In this document: one piece after another, positions 24,016 through 36,058 of the stretch
Layout: every line of letters begins with the position of its first letter
How positions within the stretch are numbered: position 1 is the first letter of the stretch
Source: Nissolia schottii
Taxonomy: Eukaryota > Streptophyta > Magnoliopsida > Fabales > Fabaceae
Direction: 5' to 3'
DNA: 64,000 nucleotides
NCBI GenBank assembly: GCA_003254905.1
Contig: QANU01042043.1
Span: 1-64,000 of the forward strand
Made by a program: the position numbers and the translations under genes
Notes under the pieces: model-generated
The model's input: the letters and a program-made list of their open reading frames with translations, nothing else
What the model was told of the DNA's origin: nothing
Database searches by the model: none

Positions 24016-24423
24016 AATTTTTTTTTCTTTTTTAATTTTTAATTTTGGATGGGCCACGATCATTGTATTTTGTATATCATTCATGTCTTATTGTACATTT
24101 TTGTTGTCGACCTAGCATAACTGATAAATTATACTTATAGAGCAGAAAGTGTCAAACCATAAACCAAAAGTCGCCCTAGGTTGTCGAAGTCAAAAGAAGT
24201 AATGGATGATCTCAACTCTGTTTCTCAGTATTGCATACTAGTTAATATAACATGACTTCAGCAAGGTAATCCTAATCGATATAGCATTAGCTGCAAAGTA
24301 CAAATTATTCAATCTGCCATGTGCAAAATGACACTGAATTCTTATCCAGTCGAAGTAACCATTTTGTTCTTTGAAAAATCAGTGATTTAATTCCCTGGAT
24401 ACAATTTCTTGGTATCTTGTATT

Positions 24424-26698
24424 TCATAGGCTTCTTTGATAGCGTCGATTAGAAAAGCCTAGCTCATCATTATCTTTGAAAAGGGGCCTATATCCAATGA
24501 GGTCTCCACTCCCGCTGTATGCTTGGCCTCTGTTAGCAACTTGGTGCCCTGACGGATTTGGATTGCCATAAATCCCAAGTTTGACGATGAATGTAGTTGT
24601 GCTTCCTTTATCAAGACCTTCACTCTCGATCCATATGTGACCTCCCATGAGATTTACAAATCTGATTCAATGTTGAGGAGAAGTCAAGGGATATATTAAT
24701 GAATGAAACAAAGGATTAAGATCCAAAGTGCAAGTGGTAAATACTCATCAAATAATTAAATTAAAGAAGATGGTTTTGAGTTTTGATAAAATTCTTAGTT
24801 TGTTATTAATTGTTATCATCTTTGCACTGTATTATTATTGTCATTGTAGATCCGGATCCCTATATAAACAATAGCAATGAACATCAAGATTACTCTGAAC
24901 TCTCAAATTAGTATGTGATGGTTTGGTTTACTGTTTGGCATGTGCAAAAGTATTTTTCATAGAAGTAAGAAAAATGTTACTTGCTATAAAAAGTGCCTCC
25001 AGAGGATAAAGTTTTTCATTTTCCGTTTGCCAAAAGTTAAAAACAAACTAGCAAACAAACTCTTGGAAGATGGGTTTTCCTTCTACCTTTTACAAATGGC
25101 AAGCCCAAGACCTGCACCACTGGTAAGTCGAGCCGGTCCACTCTGAGCCTGAACAAATTTGGTAAAGAGATGCGGAATATCATGTGGAAGAATACCACAT
25201 CCAGAATCCTTAACCTGCACAAAGAGGGTGTTAGATATAAGCTATACATTTATCTTATTTTCTTAACCTTTTGGAAGATATCTTTCATCACATAAAAATC
25301 CTAAGGTAGATAACCAAATCCCAAGCAACAAGCAAGTTCAGTTAGTGGCTATACTGACAAAAACAAAGATATGCAGGTGTATCATGGCAATTGCATATTC
25401 CTAGGCATGTAGGCACGAATACCCCACAACACTGATTATTTAGATATCCAGAGCACTCAATCACATTCAGACCTGTTCATAAAACTCATGGAACTGTCAC
25501 GCAGATTGAAAATGAAAAATTTTAAAAGTTAAATGATTAAGGCTCAGTAATTTGGACCTGCACTCGTATGAAGAAATGGCCATCACTTGGTGCTGGATAA
25601 AACTCAGGAGGTTGCCAATCGCGTAAAGATTCTGGTTTCGCAACAGATGCCCTTATAGTAACATGGCCTTCCCTAGTGAATTTAACAGCATTACCCGCAA
25701 CATTTAAAAGAGTTTGCATAAGCCGTTTTTCGTCACCAATGGCAAAAACAGGCAGATCAGGGGCCAGAATTAAAGTCATAGGCAACTTCTTCACTGATGC
25801 TATTGGCTTTATCATATTAATGACCTACATTTAAGAGTCAAGTTGGAAAAAAAAGAAGACAATATACGTAAGTTCTGTGCAAGATAAAGAATTATGTTAG
25901 TGCTGTTTCAAACCACAAGGAGAATATTTATAGCAACTACCTCTCTCAAAACCCCATGGAGGTTGAATTTCTCTATTTCTAATTGAAGGCTACCATCTTC
26001 CAGTTTAGAAAGATCTAGAACATCATTGATCAGTGTTGCCAAAACGTTACTACTCTTTAACACTGTCTCGATCATGACCCTCTGCTCTGGAGTAAGTTCA
26101 GTTTCCAACAGAAGTGATGATAATGCTATAATTGCATGCATTGGTGTTCTCATTTCATGATTCATGACAGCAAGAAAATCATTGCGAGCATGAATTGCCA
26201 TCTCTGCCTCTCGTCGAGCCAAATCTAAAGCAATATTCTGCTCGATGAGTTGATCACGGGCTCGCATAGACTCTTCCAAAATAGCAGCATGTGAAAGAGC
26301 AACTGCTACCTGTTGGGAAACAAGAAATGAATCAAGTAGAGGAATAGATCTTGAATGCCCTACATCTAAGGTACATTATCCAGAATAAAACCAAATGAAA
26401 ATTTTGAAATGGTAACTGTGGCAGTATATGTGATGTCACAAAACCAAATTCCAAATGCTATGTTAAGGTCAATCAGTCAAATCGGAAAATATGAAAATTC
26501 ATTTAAAGCGGACAATTGAACAGAGAAGTAACTGTACTAACTAGTAATTATTCAGATCATGAGGCTCAAAGACTTGTATGCATTATAGTAATGGGAAAAA
26601 GCAACTCAATCTCTTCTCTCGATAGATACTAGCGGATGTTATAATGTGTTTATTACTCCTTTTCAACCCTCCAAACAGAGTTATTTGCAAAATTTACC

Positions 26699-26735
<37 letters not shown>

Positions 26736-27904
26736 AGAATAAACTTGTATTGCCCCTCCTTTTTATTGTTAATAGCCATTCCTAATAGTTTTATACTCTA
26801 CATTACAGTCCAAAACAACAAATTCACCATGATTGTCAGAAGAAAACTTCAAAATTCCAATGAACCATACTGTTTACTTGGACCAACTAACTTGGAAGCA
26901 AGGAATAAGGAGTCACTGAAATAAGTAACAAGGAATATATAACTAATACAAGAATAAATGGAAGCCAATAAGGGAAAGGAAATCTCAAGAAGGACCTGAT
27001 CTGCGACAACATCAACAAGTTCCAACTCATGGTCTCGCCATTTTCTAGGACTGTCGGTAGGAAGGACGAGAACCATGATTGCATAGCCTTTGGCCGAAAG
27101 ATCAGGCCAATCATTAATCTGGAAATTTGAGAGATGTAAAAGCGGAACCCGAACAGCAACAACTTCAGGCGACACATATCTTCCCACAAGAGGTCTGATC
27201 CCTGCCAAGGGACAGGTGTGGGGAATCCGAATTGCTCGAGTACTACTGAAAACTTCATTGACAACAGGAAGATTGGTTGGCACAATGGATCCAATTTCAA
27301 TCTGGTAGCTCAATGTATGAGAGAGTTGCAAATTATTACAACTCCTTGATGGCATCCACAAGGCACATTCCTCCAATCGTAAGGTCCTACCAAGCTCAAC
27401 AAGAGTGGTCTCCAGAATGGTATGCCTGTTCAGTGTGCTCCTAATTTCATGAGTCAGCATTCTAACATGCCTTCCTGTTTCTTCTTGACTAAGAATAAGC
27501 CCCATCTCCCTGTCAAGCTCTTCGGCCTTGTTCTTAAGGAAGAGCTCGCGAGTCTTGACGCTCAGCAGGTCGGGGATGATGTGGACCAGCATAAGCGCGG
27601 TGGCGCAGGACACCACCGCGCAGGACACTTTGGCAACTGTCATCACAATGGCAACGGCCTTGGAGTGCATGGAGAATGTCCACAAGTTTATGAAGTGAGT
27701 TGCTCCGCAGAGAACAATAAAAGCCCCAAATTGCATAAGCACCCATCTATATGGGAAGAATGCAGATTTCTGAACAAAATAGATCAGCTCGACAGGAATT
27801 GAGAAATACGCTAGCGCAATAAGGACATCGGAGATGTACTGATACTTCACAAGAAGCTCGTCCGGGGGCCACTGCGTGTCGATGCAGTCACAGGACTCCA
27901 TCAT
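24424..27904 (-). CDS. ERS1: Ethylene receptor, ERS1 type (subfamily I)
   Basis: Coding exons (minus strand) are 27904-26996, 26309-25941, 25824-25558, 25214-25087 and 24661-24424; all junctions are GT-AG and in frame, giving about 636 residues. Three membrane helices at the N terminus bind ethylene through a copper ion. Counting from the second Met (27901), Cys4 and Cys6 (dimer disulfide) and Cys65 and His69 (copper ligands) fall exactly at the ETR1 positions, so that Met is the likelier start. A GAF domain follows, then a histidine kinase with H box [12 protein letters not shown] box [10 protein letters not shown]1 KDSGCGI, F box LFTKF and G2 GAGLGLA, all intact. The protein ends ...RYQRSL with no receiver domain, which separates ERS1 from ETR1. 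Exon layout matches Arabidopsis ETR1/ERS1. Family members sit in the ER membrane and repress ethylene responses through CTR1 until ethylene binds. It looks functional. Confidence 0.95.
26706..26731. repeat. (AT)n microsatellite in ERS1 intron 1
   Basis: About 13 AT units lie in the first coding intron (26995-26310) of the ERS1 gene. This kind of run is often length-polymorphic. Confidence 0.85.
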
Positions 27905-28600
27905 CTACCCAACCGTGTGAATGGATCTGTCAACAACACAAAACGCTATCTCACGTAGTCATGTGTAAAAATTAGAAAGCAGTGATAAGTGATAGCGCTC
28001 ATTTGCTTTGAAAACAACCAAATTGAACAACTAACTTGAACTTACGACCGTAGGCCGAAATTGAAAATTAATGAATCTAAACTTGAGTTCATACACAAAT
28101 ATATACACACTCACACACGTGTGTGTTTCTAATGAAATCCATAAGAAATAAAATACTTACTATAGTATTTAATCTGTACATGCCATGATGGAACCCAATT
28201 CCCAGAGGCATATAATATAATATATATTATTCAATAAACAACCGCTTTGTTTATAAGCATTCAGGAATGGATCCAAAGCTAAGCCGAAGAGTACGGAATG
28301 AGAAATGACAGGAATGATTACCCAGAAGGAGAAATCAGGAGGCAGATCAAGCGCAGAGATGCGTTCGTGTGACCAGAGCCGTCCATTTGGAGACACGAGC
28401 CTTCATTCATTCATTCATCAAGACGAAGAAGCATCGGGAGAAGAAGAAGAAATGAGTAAAGTAGAAAGGTGAATCACGGACAAGGATGGGGAGTTGGCGA
28501 CTAACTAATTCAATTATGACATGATTCGCGCGTGTGGACTCCCACACTCGTACTACCGGCTACTGCTCTATCTTTTCGTTTCGTTTCTTATCTTCTCTTA
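27905..28600 (-). promoter_or_regulatory. ERS1 5' leader with probable leader intron, and promoter
   Basis: On the minus strand an acceptor-like TTGACAG lies at about 27928, 24 bases before the first ATG. A donor-like CTGG/GTAATC lies near 28322, so an intron of about 0.4 kb in the 5' leader is plausible, as in Arabidopsis ETR1. The region upstream (to about 28490) is GA-rich on the plus strand, typical of a CT-rich leader. A CGCG-containing word occurs near 28528. Transcription start is not fixed. Confidence 0.45.
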
Positions 28601-28699
28601 CTTGACGCATGTTGCAGAAAATTTTGACATTGTTTTGCATATACATACATATATATATATATAGGGTTTAGGGTTGTATATGTATGTATATGTATATGT

Positions 28700-29587
28700 T
28701 CCGAAGTATGTACCTCGGTCCACACTTTGGATCCTAGAGCTTCAAGGTCGGGTCGTTGGTCTCGGACGCTACGTGGTTACCTGCAAGAACTCTTACGTTC
28801 AAGTCAATAAGGGCTCAAGAAGGTATAATAAGCAAGAATGAGTTGGTTCTCGTACATGGGGTGTTGCTTATTAAATACCTGCGGGATGGGAGTATTCTTC
28901 TGCGCAGCGCGGTGGGAGGAGAATATCTCGGACCGTTTTATCTCTGTTGACAGTAATCCTCTACTTAGTGCGATGGGAGGAGGATATCCCGGGTCCTCTT
29001 TTCTTGTAAATGAGGGTATCTCGGACTATTATGTTATCTTGTTAGGGAGTGACATGGTCTGGTCAGGTTAACCTGCGGCTCCTTTAGGTGAGTCTTTGTG
29101 GTCTGGGCCTCTGGAATGGGCCTTTACGGTCCAGTCCGTAACAAGAGCCCCCCAAGCTTGGAGCGCGGGGCGTAGATCCGTGATTCAAGTTCATTTTGTG
29201 ATTGGCCCCCACGGAGGACTAGTGTGTTTTATCCGTGGAAGGCGTGGGGATTAGAGCGTCATGGCGTTTGGAAGTTTCCTGTGAACGTTGCGCTTGGGGT
29301 TTTTCTTTATGGGAAATCATGTGACGAGACATATGTCTCGTCGTGGGGAGGTCGTTTGATTGAGGACATGTGGGTGAGTAGGTGGCCGCTTGATTTTTTG
29401 ATGGCAGAGGTGTAATAATGGGTTTTCGAGGGAAACGTTTCGTTTTTCTTCTATTTTCAATTGCATCCGTACTTTTTGAAACTTTTCGTTTTCCCCATCG
29501 TTTGGTATTTAAGTTCTCTCTTCTTTTTTCATCTTCCTGTTTTGCTTGCTTTGTTGCTTTGGTCTGCTTTCCTGCTCTCGTGCTTAT
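28700..29587. repeat. Dispersed repeat, copy 1 (related to 61903-62470)
   Basis: It shares an ordered series of phrases with 61903-62470: CTGCAAG(A/G)ACTC, AAGTCAAT(A/G)A(A/G)GG, GTGCTGCTTA..TTTAAATACCTG-like text, GGGCCTTTA(C/T)GG and AACA(A/G)GAGCCCCCCA. It looks like an LTR or LTR fragment of an uncharacterised retrotransposon. Short open frames (28756-29600) carry no motif. An (AT)n run precedes it at about 28646. Confidence 0.55.
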
Positions 29588-32500
29588 TGCAACACCCTAG
29601 CTAGTTGGCCTATGCTTAAGTCATAGGTTTCCCTGGCTAGGTGGTTGAATACTGGTGCTACGAACTACTACTGTTCTAGGTTACTAACTGAAATTAGGGT
29701 TACGGAAAGTACGGGTCAATTTGAAATTTTCTTGCAAGTACGGTTGTTAAGAAAATAAGGAGCCATGCGAATAACATAACGTATAGTGGCGTAACTAAAA
29801 GATAATAGAGTGCGAGTACATACCTGTAGCGTGGAGCTTTATCGGTAGAAAGTGCCCATAGGGGCCCGAATGTACATAACACACCATTATATTACAATAC
29901 ATAGATTTATACATAAGTTTATACAGTCAGATGGTCATACATATCAGTCTAAATAATATACAAATACGCTATCTACAATAAAACTACGTACACGAGCGGT
30001 ACTGCTCGCTTCGTGTATGGTACAGGTCCTATCCCTACCCTCTGGTCATGCTGTCTGCCACCTACTCGAAGTCTCCTAGGCGCTCCAGGGGCTCCTCTTC
30101 CTTCTCACCGCTTAGGTCTGTCACTGCAGAAAAGTCGTGTGGGACGAAGAGACGTGGCCGAGCTGAGAATATCCTCTTTCTAGCCGTGGTCCTGCGCCCT
30201 CGGGCTCGAACAGTCGGAGTAGACGCACTGGGGTCTGTAACTGGCGTCGGGGCTGGTGTGGGGGTCTGCTCGGGCTCCGATAGAGGCATCTCCTCATCAC
30301 CGTTAAGGCGAAACGGGTCCCTGCTGCTGCTCCCTGGACGCTCATCAATCCAGATCGGATTCATCGGTGATGTCCCGGGGGCTCCAAGTCTCTCTCGAGG
30401 AGAACGATCGGGCTCATCCGGTAGACGTGCAGGTGCAAAGGTGCTGGTCTCAAGAAGGGTGTCGGTGCGGTAGTTGCGCATACGGGTGCGAGTGAATAGC
30501 CATACATCCTTTGCTGGTGGAGATGTCATGGCTGCAAGCTGGATCCATAATCGAGTGGGGGTGAGAACTCTGGGTCCTCAGTGGGTCTCCACGGCTATCA
30601 ACGATTCATTTACTCGAGTATCCTCCAGGCCATTCAGGGATTTCTAAGTGATCATGCATACTAACTTCCTACTGATTATTATCTTCGCCTAAGGTCCTGA
30701 ATAGCTTTACCTACTTTACTAGGTGAGTGGCTAACTAATCTTGTCATTACCTAGGCTTCGTGCTTATTAACAGTACGTTGCTGCTAGAGACATACTATTT
30801 GTGTTGGGTCGTTCCCTTGACGATATATATAATGCATGAACAGTTATACATAATGCTCTAGGTAGATATACATACATACTCATCATTATATCATAAATCG
30901 TCAATGCAGACATTTAATTACATAGTGCATGAGGGAACCAGGGGCTCTCTTACGCGCCCTATGGCTGCGTCCTACTTAGTCCTTACACCTTTGTAACCGT
31001 GACCTCGGATTACAACCTCTTTTTGCCACTATTGTATCGACCCGGAAGCGCTCTTTACCGGTATGGTAGCTAACCATGCAAGGCTCATAAGAGGTAATCA
31101 TCAAATACAATAAGTGCAACCACCCTCTCTTTCTAGAGTGGCGAGGGATCAAACCTATGAGTGATCAGGCGTGGACACGTTTAGATCGGCCCTATGACTC
31201 AATCCGGTTTCTCTTTCCTCTTTAAGTGGGGCCCCTTAGTTCTCGTTTCATTTGTACAGACCTATGCCTATTTTACATATCTGGGCCTATGCCCATTTCT
31301 TATCGTGGTCAGGTCTCTTTACCTGCGTTGCTCATAACCAGTTCATCTTGCTGAATTGGCGAGGGGCGTGTCTGTAACACTTTGCCAAGAGAATAGGGAT
31401 TTCCTAATCATATAACTACTGACTCTAACTAAGGCCGGCCGAATCCTTGGTGATTGGGGCCTTAGTTCTCTGCTTTATTCCCTAGGATTTAATTATGCAC
31501 CTTTAATATTTTCGTGATACTTCTATTAATCTAAGGTCGTCCTAACTCCTATGACGGCCATTTCCTCATGATGCATGCTTTCATATACCAAAATAAACAT
31601 ACCCTGACTCATTGGACTCCTTGGAGTCACTAAAATCTCAAGTCTGCCAGGTTTCATTTGAATACTTGGAGAGGCAATCGAATGAAATCCCTCAGAGTTC
31701 TTTCATTCGTGAAATGGGTTTGCATTCGACTGAATCCCTCAGCATTCTTTCATTCGAATACTAAGGGATTCATTCGATTGAATTCCAGAAATTTTCTTTC
31801 ATTCGACTGTAGGGGAATTCAATCGAAGGAAAGCTCATTTTGGCTTTCATTCGATTGAAAACCTTGTGTATTCGAATGAATACTAGAAAAATTGCCTCCC
31901 CGGGACTCCAGTTCTCAATTTCTCCTTTTCCTCGGGTTCCAATCAGTACAGTTATGCGTTTCATTTCTCAATATTTCTCAAAACCCTTTTTACCCTATAT
32001 CCCCCCAAAATACTACTTAGCAGTTCTACGGTCAGATACACAGATATACACATATACAGTTAAAAATTAAACCACATAGACAGTGGGCTAAAAGTTACCT
32101 ACATCCGATAGAGATTCCGAATCGGTGGTCTTGAAGGGGAGAATTTCCTCTTCAGGATGACGTGCTCCGGTGATTTTTCTGAGGCTCCGGCACGAAACTT
32201 AAATGTGTCGGAACATGACTGTCAGTTGGTGAAAGAAGCGTAACTTTTGAAAAGTTACGTGGTTATTTATAACCACGCACAGTAACTCTATTTTTTTTCT
32301 TTTTCCTTTTCTTTTATCTCTTTTCTTTTTCTTGCTTTTGCTGAAGCTCTGCTTTAGTTTCTTTTTTATTATTATTATATTATTATTTATGTTTTATGCA
32401 GTTATTATTTAGCTTCCCTCAGAAGCTAACTCCCTCCTGTCTGGTTCCGTTTTCGCTCAGTCGCGTTTTGTTCGAAACATCGCACCTTCGGTTGCCCTAA

Positions 32501-32814
32501 AAATATTCCGGATATACCGTTGTGATCCATTTATTTTTCCCTTCAGTCCGGGACCCATTTTCCATGGATCGGGGACTTTCCCGTCGAGTCAAGAACTCCC
32601 ACAGACGTTTTTCAGTATCCAAGAATTTTCCGTTCGAGTCGAAACTCGTCTGACAACTCTGAAAAATTATGAAACGACTAAACCTAGCCCGTTTCCCTAA
32701 ATTTCCAGGGTTTCGGAGGTTTAACCCTTCTCCCTTCGATTCCTCGGTGTCTCCCGGCCGTTCCCGGTGGCGAAACTTGCGGGCCTCCCGAACTCAGAAA
32801 CGCGGGATGTTACA
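29588..32814 (-). mobile_element. 3' LTR (copy G) of a non-autonomous gypsy-like element
   Basis: The LTR begins TGCAACACCCTAG and ends GGGATGTTACA, 3227 bp, same subfamily as LTR F. Immediately right of it (32815-32826) the minus strand reads AAGGGGGTGGAA, a polypurine tract, so it is the downstream LTR of an element read on the minus strand. It includes the uninterrupted target sites into which A and B inserted in LTR F. Open frames on both strands (30048-30529) are conserved in F and H but have no known domain. Confidence 0.82.
31650..31885. repeat. CATTCGAATG array in LTR G
   Basis: About ten ATTCGA-centred units are arranged in the same order as in LTR F (19480-19715), with point differences that convert perfect TTCGAA palindromes to TTCGAC or TTTGAA and back. 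A further few units lie outside the LTR at about 32980-33110 and 35560-35625, inside the element's internal region. Confidence 0.75.
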
Positions 32815-33389
32815 TTCCACCCCCTTACTGAAATTTTGTCCCCAAAATTTGAGCGTCGTCACGCTTCAAATCCCTAATCCGGGCTGCTTTAGGGTTTGGG
32901 TATGTTTCCCTGGGAAACCCTAACTTTTTCGGGCCTTTCGAGACTCAAAGGAACCTCCAAATCTTCCTTGGGGTACCTCATTCGAATCCCTTATGAGCAT
33001 TCACTCAAATGATTTGCAGAGTTCTTGGATCATTCTAATGAAGTAATCGAATATCTAAAATTTTGTTAATTCATTCGAATGAACGTCGGGCTTCATTCGA
33101 ATGAACTGCGATCTGAAGCTATTTTAAACGTCTTTCTTTCCTTTCCCTCCACTTTCCTCTTCTCCTCCCCTCCGCGACCAAAACCCTAGCAGAGCTCAGG
33201 CGTGCCTCCAGCTTCCACCACTTCACTCCCTTGCTCCCTCACTTCCCCCTCCGTGTCCTAGCTCCTCCCTGCTCCTCCTCTTTGGTTTCCCTTTCTCCAC
33301 CACTCTCAACCCGCGACTCTCTTTCCCCTTTCTCACCCAAAATCGCATCCTTCACCTTTCCTTCTCTCAAACTGAACCTCCCCCACACT

Positions 33390-34677
33390 ATGAGCCATCC
33401 AAGTAGCCGTCCTTCCCGCTCCAAGAACCAGGGTCATCGTCATCTCAAAATTTCTCTCATTGGTTCTCCTCGAAAGCGCAATGGCGTAATTTTGAGGCCA
33501 ATTATAAGGAACGGGACATTATGGAGCCGCAGATCCTTGACCGAGATACGTTCGAGGAGATTTCGGTGGAGATTTTAGTTCATCTAGACGCTGCCGATTT
33601 GCTGGAGTTCGTGTGCTTCAGCCACCCTGTGTATCCCTAGCTGGTCCGCGTGTTTTATAGCAACATGCGGGTCAGCGACAATGTGCTGACAACGGAGGTG
33701 TGCGGGGTGCCCATCGAGCTGACATTGGAGCTGCTTGGTACCGTGCTCGAAATACCTTTCGCCGGGCACGAGCTGGCTTCTGGCGTCTCCGAGTGGCCAG
33801 TTACTTCTGCTGGGATCCCATTCGGGGAAGACTTGGCCCTGGACACCATCGGGCATTCAGGCATCAAGAGCTCGAAGAACCGGCCACAGGTCAGCGGCCT
33901 TCCGGTGGAGCAACGCATTTATCACTACCTGCTGACACACACGCTCGTCCCGAGGAGCGGGAATCACTCCATGCTGTTGCGGGACGACTGCTTGGTGCTA
34001 TGGGTGTTGGCTGAGGGTCGCGAGCTTAACTGGGCCCTGCTCGTGATGCATCGCATGGCCCAGGCGCGTACTCGCGGCAATGCCCTTCCTTATGTCGTGC
34101 AGATCTCTGAGCTCCTTAGCTACTTCCAGGTTCCGGTAGAGGGTATTTTCTTGCTCTTTTTATATTCCTTTGTCTAACTTGTAATTAAGTTAGCGAGCCA
34201 TGTGGCTTTATGGTTTACTAATTGAGGCTTCGATTGGTGCTTTTAACCTTTCAGGGGAGCAAAAATGGTCGTCGAAAGTCACATGGAAAATCGACTCTGG
34301 CTGCCTGGCAAAGGTGCACATTTCCATCACAGCCGACCATCAGCTGGCGTATGACGCGCCCCAAGGTGGTCGCGCGAAGAAGAGGGCAGCTCCTTCGTCT
34401 CCTTCTGCTCCCTCTACCTCTGCCGGTCCAGCTACCGCAGCTCCTGGTTCGTCTGAGCCGGCCACCGCTCATGAGTCGGTTTGATGCGCTGAGTCTGGAC
34501 ATGTCTCAGCTAGAGTGGCTCGAGCATATGATGGTGCGGATAGATCGTGATCTGACTGCCATCTATGGGCATCTGGGCTGGTCTAGGTCTACTCCGGCCG
34601 AGGGTGCCTCAGCCTCAGGTCTAGCTCCGGCGGCCATGGACGAAGATCCGACCTCTGTTCCGGAAGAAGCGGAGTAG
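33390..34677 (+). pseudogene. Broken antisense gene, putative plant transposon protein type
   Basis: A basic, Ser-rich N terminus (from the ATG at 33390) shifts frame near 33485 into a segment ending LLEFVCFSHPVYP, where TAG (33638-33640) stops it. The same frame continues for 175 codons to 34177 with EIPFAGHELASG, a VEQRIYHYLLTHTLVPRSG stretch and RDDCLVLWVLAEGRELNW. This order matches the domain Pfam calls putative plant transposon protein, found in gag-like genes of non-autonomous LTR elements. A likely intron (34143-34254) follows, then an Ala/Ser/Pro-rich part and a C-terminal segment with DMSQLEWLEHMMVRIDRDL that needs another frame change. It is read opposite to the LTRs. Family assignment is from memory of typical members; the defects are seen directly. 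Confidence 0.6.
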
Positions 34678-36044
34678 GTTACTAAGGCTTCTTAGGGTTT
34701 AAGCTAATTAGGATTATGTACAGTAGCCTTAATGGCATTTTTTTTTTGCAACTAGCATAGATTAGGGGTGTTTTGGGGATTGGGCTTGTAACGAGTCGAA
34801 TGGACTCCTAATCTATGTACTCACGGCTAACTATTAACGTAATGTCTATATTCTCTTTTTTCTACTGCAATCTTTTAGTTTAATGCATTTTAAAAGTACG
34901 CTTAATGGATCAATTACGAACCTTAAGGGCAATTTTGTCCATAATTGACAATTTACAGGCTCGAATAGATTTCCATTCCTCCTCGACCCTTGGGGGTGGT
35001 AACTAGGGAAGGAATGAAAGAATATGGGCCATGTTACGCAAAATAAGGGAAAATATGGAGTTATGGGGGTTATTTTCACCAATTTGGACTTTGGGGGCAA
35101 AATGGGGATTTTGGGGGCAGTAGCTTCCGGCTAACCCTCAGCTGGTTCCAATATACCCATTAGAAGTGGGATGAAGGCCACATGGGTGATGCTTGGCCTA
35201 AGCTGCAATGGCAACGTGCGCATGTGGCATTTTGCCCTCATATGGGGTTTTTACGGGCCATTAACGAGCATAGCGGCCGGAACAGCTCACAGCTGGGTTC
35301 AGGACCCCATGTGGACCAAGGCTAGGTGAGAAACGAACTTGAGCACAAGAATTTGGCAAAACCGGACTTCGAAAGGGGAAAAACTCATAACCTACAAGAC
35401 TTTCCCATTGAGGGGTAAAAGCGGGAATTCGGAGGAATTCATCGCGGCGCTCATCGGCCTTCTGTCCCTAACAAGACATGGAAGTGAAATGGGAAGGCCT
35501 CGGGAGGAAACAAAACACATAATGTAAAATGTCCTGCAAAATGGACAAATTTGCTGTTATCATTCGAATGAATACCAGATCCGTATTCGAATGAACCAAA
35601 TTCGAGTCGTATTCGAATGAGTCCTGAAATAGGTTTCCCTAAGAGTTCTCAACACTCTTTCCCCTTCTGACTCTGCAATTCCTGCCCCTCTCCAGGACTC
35701 ACATACACCTCCCCTTGCTTCCTTTATCCTGGCCCTTATTCGGCTCTCCTCAGGTTACCTCGCGACCCGATTAACATCGTGCTCGTTAAGTTCCCAGGAT
35801 TTCAGCGGCCTTCCACATCTCGGGGCTCTTCTGAAGACTTGGAAAACCTTCAACCGTAAGCAACGTCGTGCCTCATCTCTTCCGGGCGACATGGCTTTCC
35901 ACTGACGTTTGCGAACCCTGAGGTGATCAGCCTCGAAGGAATCGGCGCTCACTGGTCCAGCACATCTCAACTCGTCGAGTGTGCACCGAATTCATGCTCA
36001 GAAGCATAGTGCAGCTCAATCCTCAAGCTCCATTGGACCAAACT

Positions 36045-36056
36045 GCTCTGATACCA
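36045..36056 (-). other. Primer binding site (initiator Met tRNA)
   Basis: The minus strand reads TGGTATCAGAGC two bases inside the right-hand LTR, the standard plant LTR-element primer site complementary to the 3' end of initiator tRNA-Met. It fixes the element's orientation and marks 36059-37377 as its 5' LTR. Confidence 0.88.
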
Positions 36057-36058
36057 AC

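Larger units (their letters stand above)
32815..36058 (-). mobile_element. Internal region of a non-autonomous LTR element
   Basis: Bounded by the polypurine tract (32815-32826) and the primer binding site (36045-36056). No gag, protease, reverse transcriptase, RNase H or integrase motif is seen on either strand, so the element cannot move by itself. The only gene-like content is a broken open frame on the opposite (plus) strand at 33390-34677. The rest (34680-36040) is non-coding, including the tract next to the primer site. Confidence 0.75.

Noticed and set aside
27422..27802. Plus-strand open frame of 126 codons opposite ERS1 exon 1
   Set aside because: Antisense shadow of a strongly conserved coding exon.
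33584..33918. Minus-strand open frames opposite the putative plant transposon protein relic
   Set aside because: Only the plus strand gives family motifs; the minus frames have none.
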